Origin: Actinomycetota bacterium | Lineage (GTDB): Bacteria > Actinomycetota > Acidimicrobiia > Acidimicrobiales > Microtrichaceae | Length of the DNA stretch: 49,736 nucleotides | Direction of reading: 5' to 3' | Assembly: GCA_009701845.1 (NCBI GenBank) | Contig: WLJI01000004.1 | Location: 1 to 49,736, forward strand | In this document: piece after piece, positions 33,171 to 41,039 of the stretch | How the letters are laid out: every line of letters starts with the position of its first letter | Position numbering within the stretch: the stretch's first letter is position 1 | Program-made: the position numbers and the translations under genes | The notes under the pieces: generated by a model | Seen by the model: the letters and a program-made list of their open reading frames with translations, nothing else | What the model was told of the DNA's origin: nothing | Database searches by the model: none

Positions 33171-34763
33171 TTAGTTTTGCGCTGCGGAACCGCTCAAGGT
33201 GATCTCTGCAATCTCGACGCGATGACGCTCGTCTTCGGCGGGAGAGCCCAAGTTAGTAATCCAGACCAGCACCGATGAACCAGTTCGTTGCGGTTCGGGT
33301 AGCTGCGTCAGATCAAGATCGACCGGACCGTTGACATCTTGAAATGTGGCAACTGGCTTTGCAGTGTTGGGGTTAAGCCCATCTAGATTTTCTGCGTCGA
33401 TAACGTAGATTGAGCCGCTCCAGCCGTTTGAGGATCCTTCAATGAGCACGCCGTCAACTAGGGATCGTTGTTGAAGAATGAGTCCAAGGCCCACACCTTT
33501 TTTAGCTCCGAAGAAGTTGGCAGTGTCGTAACCCTCCGTCCGCCAGGCAGTCTTGGCATTGTCATCAAAGGCATTCGCTTTAAGTTGATCGTTCTCGCCG
33601 GGTTCACCCTTGCCTTGGGGGTCAAACGCAATGGCCTCTGCAATAGCGAGGTCCGTTGATGCCGGAACAGTGGTAGTCGCACTGTTCGTTCCTCCGTTTG
33701 ACGCATTATCAAGTGTTGTTTCTCGAACGAGCAAGCCAGCAATGACCAAGGCTGTGGCTACGAGCAGAATAAACAGGGCCGGATACAACCACTTGCGCTC
33801 GGATTTTGCGAAGGAGTCGCTTGGCCCAGTGGGATCTGGGTCAATCTCGGCCGCTCTCGGGAGAGCAGCCGGCGGGTGAGCGACTGCGGTATTGAGTAGC
33901 GCCGCCCGTAAATCAGCCGCCGAGTTGAAGCGATCGTCGGGGTCTCTTTCAAGGGTTCGCATGACGGTCTCAGCCAAAGCAGGTGGCACATCTGCTCGCA
34001 CCCTGCGTGGGTCGATTGGAACCGAATGCAGCCTTGCAAGTGCAACTGCTGCACCAGTGTCACCTTGGAAGGGAACTCTCCCAGTAAGGCATTCGTACAT
34101 CACGATGCCAAGTGAATAGAGATCAGCTCGACCATCGACTTTGTTCCCGAGTAACTGCTCCGGTGAAAGATACGTTGCAGTACCCACTAGAGCCCCGTCT
34201 TGGGTGAGTTCTGTTTGATCCTCGGCTTTGGCAATGCCAAAGTCGGCGATTTTTACGCGGCCGTCTACGCATAACAAGATATTCGACGGCTTTACATCTC
34301 GGTGCACTAATCCCGCTCGGTGTGCTGCCTCGAGTGCATCTAAGAGACGTAAGCCGATTCGGACGGTCGTGTCAGAATCAACGATGTGATGTTCATCAAG
34401 GTAGGTACGCAGAGTGGTGGCCTCGAGCAATTCCATAACAATTGCTTCGTTGCCGTTATCTGAACAGGTGTCGTAGACGCCAACAATATTGGGGTGGCTT
34501 AGGCGGGCCGCAGAGACGGCCTCCGCCCGAAAGCGAGTGACAAATGCTTCGTCGCCCGCTAGGTGAGGGTGCAGGATTTTTACTGCAACCTCCCGGCCAA
34601 GAACCAGATCAGTCGCATCCCAGACTTGTGCCATTCCGCCCGAGCCAATGAGATCATGCAGCTTGTATCGGCCGCACAAAGTCAGACCGACAAAACCCTG
34701 CACTGGCGCGGCTTGGACTCGCGTCACATCAGTCGGGTTCGGCATCGATCGTCCATCAGCCAC
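33171..34763 (-). CDS. Transmembrane Ser/Thr protein kinase with extracellular domain
   Basis: This 530-residue PknB-type kinase has an N-terminal catalytic domain (about 25-290) with GSGGMAQVW glycine loop, VAVKIL lysine, HRDVKPSNILL catalytic loop and ADFGIAKAED. A juxtamembrane stretch, one transmembrane helix (LYPALFILLVATALVIAGLLV, shown in part) and an extracellular domain of about 180 residues follow. AFDDNAKTAWRTEGYDTANFF is reminiscent of discoidin/F5-8-type sugar-binding folds. All catalytic residues are present. It sits where mycobacteria have MviN, a MurJ fused to a pseudokinase with a similar extracellular part. Start may be GTG 34763 or ATG 34745. Confidence 0.92.
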   Translation of the reverse strand: MADGRSMPNPTDVTRVQAAPVQGFVGLTLCGRYKLHDLIGSGGMAQVWDATDLVLGREVAVKILHPHLAGDEAFVTRFRAEAVSAARLSHPNIVGVYDTCSDNGNEAIVMELLEATTLRTYLDEHHIVDSDTTVRIGLRLLDALEAAHRAGLVHRDVKPSNILLCVDGRVKIADFGIAKAEDQTELTQDGALVGTATYLSPEQLLGNKVDGRADLYSLGIVMYECLTGRVPFQGDTGAAVALARLHSVPIDPRRVRADVPPALAETVMRTLERDPDDRFNSAADLRAALLNTAVAHPPAALPRAAEIDPDPTGPSDSFAKSERKWLYPALFILLVATALVIAGLLVRETTLDNASNGGTNSATTTVPASTDLAIAEAIAFDPQGKGEPGENDQLKANAFDDNAKTAWRTEGYDTANFFGAKKGVGLGLILQQRSLVDGVLIEGSSNGWSGSIYVIDAENLDGLNPNTAKPVATFQDVNGPVDLDLTQLPEPQRTGSSVLVWITNLGSPAEDERHRVEIAEITLSGSAAQN

Positions 34764-34813
34764 CGCTCTCTAACCTATCGGGCCGAACTGTGATTTTTGT
34801 GGAAGGTTGAGAG

Positions 34814-36943
34814 TCAATTTGTTGGTTGCTGTGGTGGCGATCCAAGAGTGGGGTGATCCCCGGCGGACCGCGCTTCGTCACGTTTGCGACGCCGGTGGGT
34901 GTGAGACCACCAAAGAAGCAAAAACAAGATGGAGATTGCCGATAAGGCTGCTCCGACGCCCGATATTGCAGTTGATCTCACGGGCAGTTCGATCTGACCA
35001 ATCTCGAGTTCCTCGTTCGGAGAGAGAAGCTTGATGCGGAGCACAGATTCCCCAGGCGCTCGAACGGTGACAGCTAGGTCGATTCTGTTCTCCCCTGGAG
35101 CTAGGACAATCTCTTGGGAATCCCCGCCAACAACCTCGAGGCGAGTAGACCGGGCAGCGAGTGTGACTCGCACTTCGTAAGGCAGGTTGTTTCTGAACCG
35201 AAGAGGGATGCTGGTCGAGCGACCAGTAATGGTGACCTGTCGTGGTGGCGGGAACTCAATCTCGGCAAGGCTTTTTGCTAGCTGAGTTCGAACCGAGTTG
35301 TGTAGAGCTAGGCGCTGTTGAGGGCTCAGGTTGCTAGCTAGGGTTTGAGCGTTCATGCGGGTCCACAGCTCAACTTCAGATTCGGGCGAGGTAGTCATCG
35401 TTCGAAAGGCAGAGACCTGCCTGCGCGTTTCTGCTGTTTCCAGCAAGGGGGCGCGTTCATCTGGGGGGATCTGGGTGACGAACTGAACTACTGGTTCAGC
35501 AGATTTGCTAGAGACTGGGCCGAGGGAGGCTGCATTTGGAAGCACTTGTAGAGGCCCGCCACTCAGCAAACTTGGTGTAAGCGCCGAGATGACGTCTGAC
35601 TCGATACTTGTTTCTAGGAGTAGTACGGAGCCGAGAGCGGCGCCACCCGCCGTGAAGCTTTCCGAGTTGGGGCTCCGCGCAGAGAACCACGCTGAGATCA
35701 TCAGTGCAATCAGTTGATGCGCTCGAAGAGCGGGATCAACTCCGGAGTCAGTGGCCCGCTGTGACAGCAACGTGTCGTAGGCCAAGGCCCTAAGTCCAGA
35801 GTCCTTGCCTAGCTGCACCGCCGACGTCATGGTTTGTTGTTCGCTCAGCGTGACCGGTCGCGCTAGTTGTGACGGAGCTACTAGGAACGTTGTGTTCCCA
35901 AGACCTGCAAGGGCTTGGGCTGACGCATCACTCAGCGAATTGTCTAAGGCCCAGGTTCCTTGGGATGCAGGAGTTGCCGTGATTTGTTTGATGACCCGAT
36001 TACCTAGGGAAATCTCTCGTTGCAAGTCACCTAGTGCTCCAGCAGCGATCAGCCCGGAGGTACTCACCTGAACGTAGGGCATGGAGAGCACTGAAGGTCT
36101 GCTCAGGGCAGACGAACCTGAGTTCGTTGAAGCCACTGCGGCAGTAAGCGAGGTGACAAACCTTTCGGCCCAGGGTTCTTTACTTCGAACAAGCCCGTCA
36201 AGGGTATTGGGCCGAATGCCTAGGCGGAGTGGCGCCGTAGGAACTTCTTCAAGCAAGGCACTTGCGTCCTCAATGCGCGCTTTGTCCTCCGAGGTAAACA
36301 CCGCCGCCCCACTCGGATCCAGGGTCGGCGCCGTTTCGATTGGCAAAAGCAGAGTCACCGCTACTGCGCTCGGGTCGGACTGTTGTGGCGAATAGTTTGT
36401 AGGTAGCCGGTTCAAGAACACGACCTGACTCCATATTTTGGTGCCTTCTGGACTGCTGAGCACCAACTCCACCGGATGAATTCCGGCCTTCGGTAACAGG
36501 ACACGCAAGCGGTCTTGATCGGGAGTTGACCGGATGGGAATCGTGAGGACTGAGCCGGTTGCTGGGTCGCCGTAGTCGGTCAGCAGTCGAGTTTCTGGGC
36601 TTTGTAGCACTTTGCCCGCAGATGCCCCGTTGATGACTCCATCGACTTTGTCTCGCAGCGTTTGGGTTCGCGTTGGCTGGAGCCCTTGATGAACGGTGTA
36701 ACTCAGGGTCGCGCCGGGCGGGATCACAGCCGTTGGCTCAAATCGAACTTGGAACTCTCCAGTCGAGGTCACCCAAGGAGAAACCGAACTGATGTGCAGC
36801 AAGTTGTCGCCTTGTTGAATCGGAAAATGACTGCTGGCCTGAGCGGGTGAGATCTCAGTCATGAGAATCAGAAGCGCGCCGCAGCACACAATGAGTAGCT
36901 TGGCTGCGGTTCGTTGGGCCAAGAACCTTTGAGCTGAGTTCAC
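34814..36943 (-). CDS. DUF6049-like exported membrane protein
   Basis: The 709-residue product has a signal peptide (LLIVCCGALLILMTEISPAQA) and a large extracytoplasmic region. A C-terminal transmembrane helix (ISGVGAALSAISILFLLLWW, shown in part) precedes a basic cytoplasmic tail HTHRRRKRDEARSAG. Architecture and position next to the CCA transferase correspond to the DUF6049 family (Rv3909 in mycobacteria), an envelope protein of unknown function. Its GTG start overlaps the GNAT stop as GTGA. The kinase gene follows after about 50 bases. Confidence 0.82.
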   Translation of the reverse strand: MNSAQRFLAQRTAAKLLIVCCGALLILMTEISPAQASSHFPIQQGDNLLHISSVSPWVTSTGEFQVRFEPTAVIPPGATLSYTVHQGLQPTRTQTLRDKVDGVINGASAGKVLQSPETRLLTDYGDPATGSVLTIPIRSTPDQDRLRVLLPKAGIHPVELVLSSPEGTKIWSQVVFLNRLPTNYSPQQSDPSAVAVTLLLPIETAPTLDPSGAAVFTSEDKARIEDASALLEEVPTAPLRLGIRPNTLDGLVRSKEPWAERFVTSLTAAVASTNSGSSALSRPSVLSMPYVQVSTSGLIAAGALGDLQREISLGNRVIKQITATPASQGTWALDNSLSDASAQALAGLGNTTFLVAPSQLARPVTLSEQQTMTSAVQLGKDSGLRALAYDTLLSQRATDSGVDPALRAHQLIALMISAWFSARSPNSESFTAGGAALGSVLLLETSIESDVISALTPSLLSGGPLQVLPNAASLGPVSSKSAEPVVQFVTQIPPDERAPLLETAETRRQVSAFRTMTTSPESEVELWTRMNAQTLASNLSPQQRLALHNSVRTQLAKSLAEIEFPPPRQVTITGRSTSIPLRFRNNLPYEVRVTLAARSTRLEVVGGDSQEIVLAPGENRIDLAVTVRAPGESVLRIKLLSPNEELEIGQIELPVRSTAISGVGAALSAISILFLLLWWSHTHRRRKRDEARSAGDHPTLGSPPQQPTN

Positions 36944-37659
36944 GGTAAGTCTTTGGTCAGCACAACCAAGTCGGTTGGGGTGAGCTGAAATCCGAGTTGT
37001 TTGTACAGCCTCAAGGCTCGTTGGTTGTCAGTTTGTGTATTGACGAGCACTCGTGTGACTTTGCGGCGACGTGCCCACAAGAGAGCATCGACTACTAGGG
37101 CCGAACCAACTCCGGTGCCGGCGTAGTCGGGATGCGTTGCTAGGCGCTGAAGAAACCCTTGGTTTCTCGACCGGCCGATCACGGAGTAACCAATGGCTTG
37201 ATCCTGCAACTCTGCTAGGCGAAACCGAGTTCGCGGAGTAGCAGAAATGGCTTCATCAAGGCCCGCAGCGTCAAGTCTCCAAAATCGCGGAAAGGCCAAC
37301 TTGTCGACATCTAGGGCGAGTGATCTGTCTGATCGTCTGGCTTTTCGTATGCGAACATTCTCCGGCTTTGAGTTCACCCTCATCCCAATTCGACCGAGGT
37401 CGTGCGAGAGGACCCGTAGCCGGTCATATTCTATGAATCCTGCATCAAAGAATGGCCGGGCTTCGAGTGGGTGAAGCGCCGCGGTAATGATTGAGGAGTA
37501 TCCCTGATCGCGGATGGTTCCCACACAAGCCCTCAGCCCTTCAGCACTTGGCTCCATAACGTTTGACTTGACTGTGAGATAGGCAATCCCGGGATCTGCG
37601 TGCCACGGGCCCACACGAAACCGCTCGTTTCCAAGACTGAGGGTCTGACGGGTGCTCAT
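36940..37659 (-). CDS. GNAT-family N-acetyltransferase
   Basis: The 239-residue protein ends in a GNAT domain with the acetyl-CoA-binding segment LATHPDYAGTGVGSALVVDA and the following VNTQTDNQRALRLYKQLGF. The N-terminal half is a weaker, possibly degenerate GNAT-like repeat (YSSIITAALHPLEARPFFDAG). Substrate unknown. It is coupled to the DUF6049 gene (GTGA overlap) and diverges from the CCA transferase gene. A 9-bp tandem repeat (37691-37708) lies in the divergent gap. Confidence 0.88.
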   Translation of the reverse strand: MSTRQTLSLGNERFRVGPWHADPGIAYLTVKSNVMEPSAEGLRACVGTIRDQGYSSIITAALHPLEARPFFDAGFIEYDRLRVLSHDLGRIGMRVNSKPENVRIRKARRSDRSLALDVDKLAFPRFWRLDAAGLDEAISATPRTRFRLAELQDQAIGYSVIGRSRNQGFLQRLATHPDYAGTGVGSALVVDALLWARRRKVTRVLVNTQTDNQRALRLYKQLGFQLTPTDLVVLTKDLP

Positions 37660-37760
37660 AGTAGTGAACTAGGTCTCCTGCACCTGCGGCTCCGATCGCT
37701 CCGATCGCTGCAATTAAATATAGGTCACAAGACCTCTGGTCGCGCCGGTAGCCTTGCCGA

Positions 37761-39212
37761 GTGATTCCAGCGAGAGCAAAAGATGAACTCGAAGCGCTCG
37801 CCGCGATCGGTGAGGTTTTCCAAAGAGACGGTAAACGCCTGTACCTAGTTGGGGGCAGAGTTCGTGATTTGCTCCTTGACCGCCAAGATCCGAGCAACGA
37901 CGTTGACTTGACCACTGATGCGCTTCCCGAACGGGTGAAAGAGCTTGTCAGAGGGATGGCATCGGCAGTCTGGGCAACCGGTGAGCGCTTTGGAACAATT
38001 GGCTGTGAAATCGAAGGATGCACCTACGAAATCACCACTCATCGTGCCGAAACGTATTCGCCCGACAGTCGCAAGCCGCAGGTGGCGTTTAGTAGCGATA
38101 TCGAAGTAGATCTCTCGAGACGTGATTTCACTGTGAATGCAATGGCAATCGAAATCACAGGTGATCACCCAACCTTGATCGACCCGTTTGGCGGTTTGTC
38201 TGATCTTGCAGCGGGCGTGTTGCGAACGCCGATTGCCCCCGAGGAATCATTTTCCGATGATCCGCTCCGGATGATGCGCGCAGCTCGGTTTATCTCTTCG
38301 TACTCTCTTGAAGCAGTACCCGAGTTGACCGAAGCGGTGAACGCTATGGCTGAGCGCCTTTCGATCGTGTCGAGCGAACGGATCCGCGACGAGCTCTGCA
38401 AGCTTGTGGTTGTAGCTGATCCGTCAGCCGGATTGTACTTTTTGCATGACACAGGTTTAGCGGCGCATTTCTTTCCCGAGTTGCCGGCGATGCGGTTGGA
38501 ACAAGACCCCATCCACCGCCACAAGGATGTGCTGACACACACCATTGCTGTGGTTGCACAAGCTCCAGCCGAACTACTCGTGCGCCTAGCAGCACTGTTC
38601 CATGACATTGCAAAGCCAGCGACTCGGGCGATTGGCCCGAACGGGGTGTCCTTTCACCATCATGAGGTAGTCGGGGCCCGCATGACTCGCGAGCGAATGA
38701 AGGCGCTCAAGTTCAGCAATGAGATGGTCTCGCAGATCTCGCAGCTGGTGTATCTCCACCTTCGCTTTCACACCTATGACATGGGCTGGTCGGACTCTGC
38801 TGTTCGACGCTTTGTTCGCGACGCCGACCTTTTACTCCCGGAGCTGTTGGCTCTGACCCGCGCGGACTGCACCACGAGGAATCAGCGCAAAGCAGATGCG
38901 CTGAATCGACGTATCGACGACTTAGAACTTCGTATTGCACAGCTGTCCGAGCAGGAGGAACTGAGGTCAATTCGCCCAGAACTCAACGGGCAAGAGGTTA
39001 TGAGTCACCTCGGTGTTGCCGAAGGCCAGGTGGTAGGTCGGGCCTTGAACTACTTGTTAGAACTTCGCCTTGAACGAGGCCCCGTCTCACCGGAACAGGC
39101 AGTAACAGACCTTGATGTGTGGTGGGCTCAACAGCCAGAAAATCCTGCTGCGGTACTAGCCTCTAACCTGACTGAGCAGGGCTTTGAGGACAAGGCGCAG
39201 ACGAAGGAGTAA
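37761..39212 (+). CDS. cca: CCA tRNA nucleotidyltransferase
   Basis: This enzyme adds or repairs the 3' CCA of tRNAs, needed here because tRNA-Ile lacks an encoded CCA. It has 483 residues. The head motif is LVGGRVRDLLLDRQDPSNDVDLTT, seen in two parts, followed by GERFGTIGCEIEG, DLSRRDFTVNAMAIEI and DPLRMMRAARF. A C-terminal HD domain (LFHDIAKPATR) may give phosphohydrolase activity. The start is GTG at 37761. In mycobacteria the homologue (pcnA, Rv3907c) occupies the same place. Confidence 0.94.
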   Translation: MIPARAKDELEALAAIGEVFQRDGKRLYLVGGRVRDLLLDRQDPSNDVDLTTDALPERVKELVRGMASAVWATGERFGTIGCEIEGCTYEITTHRAETYSPDSRKPQVAFSSDIEVDLSRRDFTVNAMAIEITGDHPTLIDPFGGLSDLAAGVLRTPIAPEESFSDDPLRMMRAARFISSYSLEAVPELTEAVNAMAERLSIVSSERIRDELCKLVVVADPSAGLYFLHDTGLAAHFFPELPAMRLEQDPIHRHKDVLTHTIAVVAQAPAELLVRLAALFHDIAKPATRAIGPNGVSFHHHEVVGARMTRERMKALKFSNEMVSQISQLVYLHLRFHTYDMGWSDSAVRRFVRDADLLLPELLALTRADCTTRNQRKADALNRRIDDLELRIAQLSEQEELRSIRPELNGQEVMSHLGVAEGQVVGRALNYLLELRLERGPVSPEQAVTDLDVWWAQQPENPAAVLASNLTEQGFEDKAQTKE

Positions 39213-39214
39213 AT

Positions 39215-39643
39215 ATGGCTGGAATTGTTGTCGGAGTAGATGGATCTGAGCAATCAGTAAGCGCGCTTCGCTGGGCTGCACAAGAGGCCAAGATGCGAGG
39301 ATCGGTCCTGCGTGTCACGGCGATTTTTTCAGGCGCGATTTTGAGCACCGGCTATGAGATGGCCACGACAGATCTGTCTGATTACGCTGCGGCAACCAAC
39401 ATGATGTTGGGTGCTGCTATTGACACGGTGCGTGACTTCGGTGACCTAGAGGGTGTCGAGGTGACGACTGAGGTGCTCGAAGGCCATGCCGGCGAGTTGC
39501 TGATTTCCGCTTCGAAGGAGTCTGATTTGCTCGTCGTTGGTTCACGAGGACGCGGCGGCTTTGTGGGCCTCCTGATGGGATCAGTCACCACCTATGTGGT
39601 GAATCATTCGCACTGTCCAGTTGTTGTCGTTCGAAACTCGTAG
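39215..39643 (+). CDS. Universal stress protein (ATP-binding type)
   Basis: The 142-residue product is a UspA-fold protein. The N-terminus GIVVGVDGSEQSVSALRWA carries the nucleotide-binding aspartate, and GSRGRGGFVGLLMGSVT is the ATP-binding glycine motif. The HCPVVVVR ending is typical. It starts three bases after the CCA transferase stop, so they probably share a transcript. A 10-bp tandem repeat spans the stop. Confidence 0.93.
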   Translation: MAGIVVGVDGSEQSVSALRWAAQEAKMRGSVLRVTAIFSGAILSTGYEMATTDLSDYAAATNMMLGAAIDTVRDFGDLEGVEVTTEVLEGHAGELLISASKESDLLVVGSRGRGGFVGLLMGSVTTYVVNHSHCPVVVVRNS

Positions 39644-39658
39644 CGGCTCGTAGCGGCT
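39638..39658. repeat. 10-bp tandem duplication across the universal-stress-protein stop
   Basis: CGTAGCGGCT occurs twice in tandem directly at the stop codon, between convergent genes. It resembles the stop-codon duplication at trxB and is probably a slippage product. Confidence 0.6.
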
Positions 39659-39679
39659 CAGCGAGGTTTAGCGACTGAC

Positions 39680-40519
39680 TCAGGTTCCTTCTTTGCGTGC
39701 TCGGATCACGAGGGTGCTCGGCACCCAGTCGGTTAATTCCGAGTAGTGCACACTCGGTGGTCGCGATGCATTCGCTCCAATGTCTGCAATCGGCTCAACA
39801 ATGCTGTCCACTCGAAAGTTGGCTCTGATGAGACTGGTGAACAACTCGCTGACTTGATGAACATGGGTGACTCCTTCGTCACCACTTGCTCGCCATGAAA
39901 TTGCTTGGTCGTGCCATGCCGATCTGGTGAGGTATGGCGTGGATTGTTCTTCGGCATCGAGTTCGAGCATGAGCGAGAATGGGTGCGGCAGAGACATCAC
40001 CAGTGCAGCCTCTGGTTTCATGATTCGGTGCAGTTGGCGAAACACTCGACCTAGATCTTGTACCCCGGCTAAGGAATACACGGCGATAACTAGGTCAATA
40101 CTGTCTGCCCGCTGAAACGCCAGATCAGCAAGATCGCTGTGATGGAATTCGACTTTGAGCTGTGCGATTTCGGCTGCAGCGCGGGCCTGTGTGAGCCGAG
40201 CGGTTGATCCTTCAACTGCTATGACATGGGCTCCCTTGCGTGCCAGTGCCAAAGATGAGCCACCTGCTCCGCAACCTAGGTCTAAGACACGCTTGCCTTC
40301 GAGCGGCCCTACTGATCCAACGAGTCGATTCAAAATACTGTCGTCGACATCGGGTGCGAACCTGACGTTGTCTAAGGGAGCCTCGGAGCCATGTGGGAAG
40401 CTCGCAGCTGGCAGTGGGGTTGGTCCGTCGCCCTCGCGTAACAGGGTTGGCCGGGAATCAAGGTTGCCTGCGGACGGGTGGCGCAGCGGGAGGGGGGCTT
40501 TTGAGCTCGAATCAGACAT
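39680..40519 (-). CDS. Class I SAM-dependent methyltransferase
   Basis: The ATG at 40519 gives 279 residues. Reading further upstream to 40969 is open but only shadows the DUF5318 gene on the other strand. Motif I is VLDLGCGAGGSSLALARKGA, then VIAVEGS, HHSDLADLAF and LVMSLPHPFS. It belongs to the UbiE/small-molecule type; the substrate is not recognised. It diverges from DUF5318 with a 68-base gap that includes an inverted repeat (40541-40560). Confidence 0.88.
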   Translation of the reverse strand: MSDSSSKAPLPLRHPSAGNLDSRPTLLREGDGPTPLPAASFPHGSEAPLDNVRFAPDVDDSILNRLVGSVGPLEGKRVLDLGCGAGGSSLALARKGAHVIAVEGSTARLTQARAAAEIAQLKVEFHHSDLADLAFQRADSIDLVIAVYSLAGVQDLGRVFRQLHRIMKPEAALVMSLPHPFSLMLELDAEEQSTPYLTRSAWHDQAISWRASGDEGVTHVHQVSELFTSLIRANFRVDSIVEPIADIGANASRPPSVHYSELTDWVPSTLVIRARKEGT

Positions 40520-40540
40520 CGCTGCAAAGTCTGTCGGAGG

Positions 40541-40560
40541 ATCCGCGCTGACCCGCGGAT
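40541..40560. promoter_or_regulatory. Inverted repeat in the methyltransferase/DUF5318 divergent gap
   Basis: ATCCGCG and CGCGGAT form perfect 7-bp arms around CTGACC, centred between two divergent genes. It could be a shared operator or a leader hairpin. Confidence 0.4.
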
Positions 40561-40587
40561 GCCCCGACGAGCAGTAGCGTAGTAAGG

Positions 40588-40977
40588 GTGCCGTTTCTTC
40601 AGCCCGAATCCTCTGGTCGCCCAGGGAAAGCCCCTGGGAGTGTCGACTATCGCTTCGCTCGGCGGCAGCTGCTCTTTCGTTACCGCGCAGGGGAACTCTC
40701 TCGATCCGATGTGTGCGATGCGCACTCTGAACTGATGCGCATTGCATTGCACTGTTCTCAGCGTTCGACGGTGTCCTGTCCGGTTTGTGACGAATCCACC
40801 CTACGCGTCGTGAAGTTTGTTTTTGGGCCAAGGCTGCCAGCGGGCGGTCGAGTAGTAAAAACTCGAGCAGAACTAAAGAAACTCGCCTCGGAGCGAGCAA
40901 ATCGACGCTGTTATAGCGTCGAGGTCTGTACCTCATGCCGCTGGAATCATCTGTTAGAAGTCTCGCCAATTAGCTAG
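40588..40977 (+). CDS. DUF5318 protein with Cys-rich zinc-ribbon-like motif
   Basis: The 129-residue protein contains a YRFARRQLLFRYRAGELSRSD segment (shown in part), CPVC and, later, CTSCRWNHLL. The two Cys-x-x-Cys pairs suggest a zinc ribbon. It matches actinobacterial DUF5318 proteins, commonly located beside a class A penicillin-binding protein, as here. The function is not established. The start is GTG at 40588. The PBP gene follows after about 60 bases. Confidence 0.85.
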   Translation: MPFLQPESSGRPGKAPGSVDYRFARRQLLFRYRAGELSRSDVCDAHSELMRIALHCSQRSTVSCPVCDESTLRVVKFVFGPRLPAGGRVVKTRAELKKLASERANRRCYSVEVCTSCRWNHLLEVSPIS

Positions 40978-41039
40978 CTAACTGATTGCACCCTCAGCTG
41001 AGATGGGACCTTTTCGCTTCCACAGGCCAGAATGTAGCG

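Noticed and set aside
40520-40969. N-terminal 150-residue extension of the methyltransferase
   Set aside because: It is the reverse-strand shadow of the DUF5318 gene and contains no recognisable domain; the ATG at 40519 begins the conserved protein.
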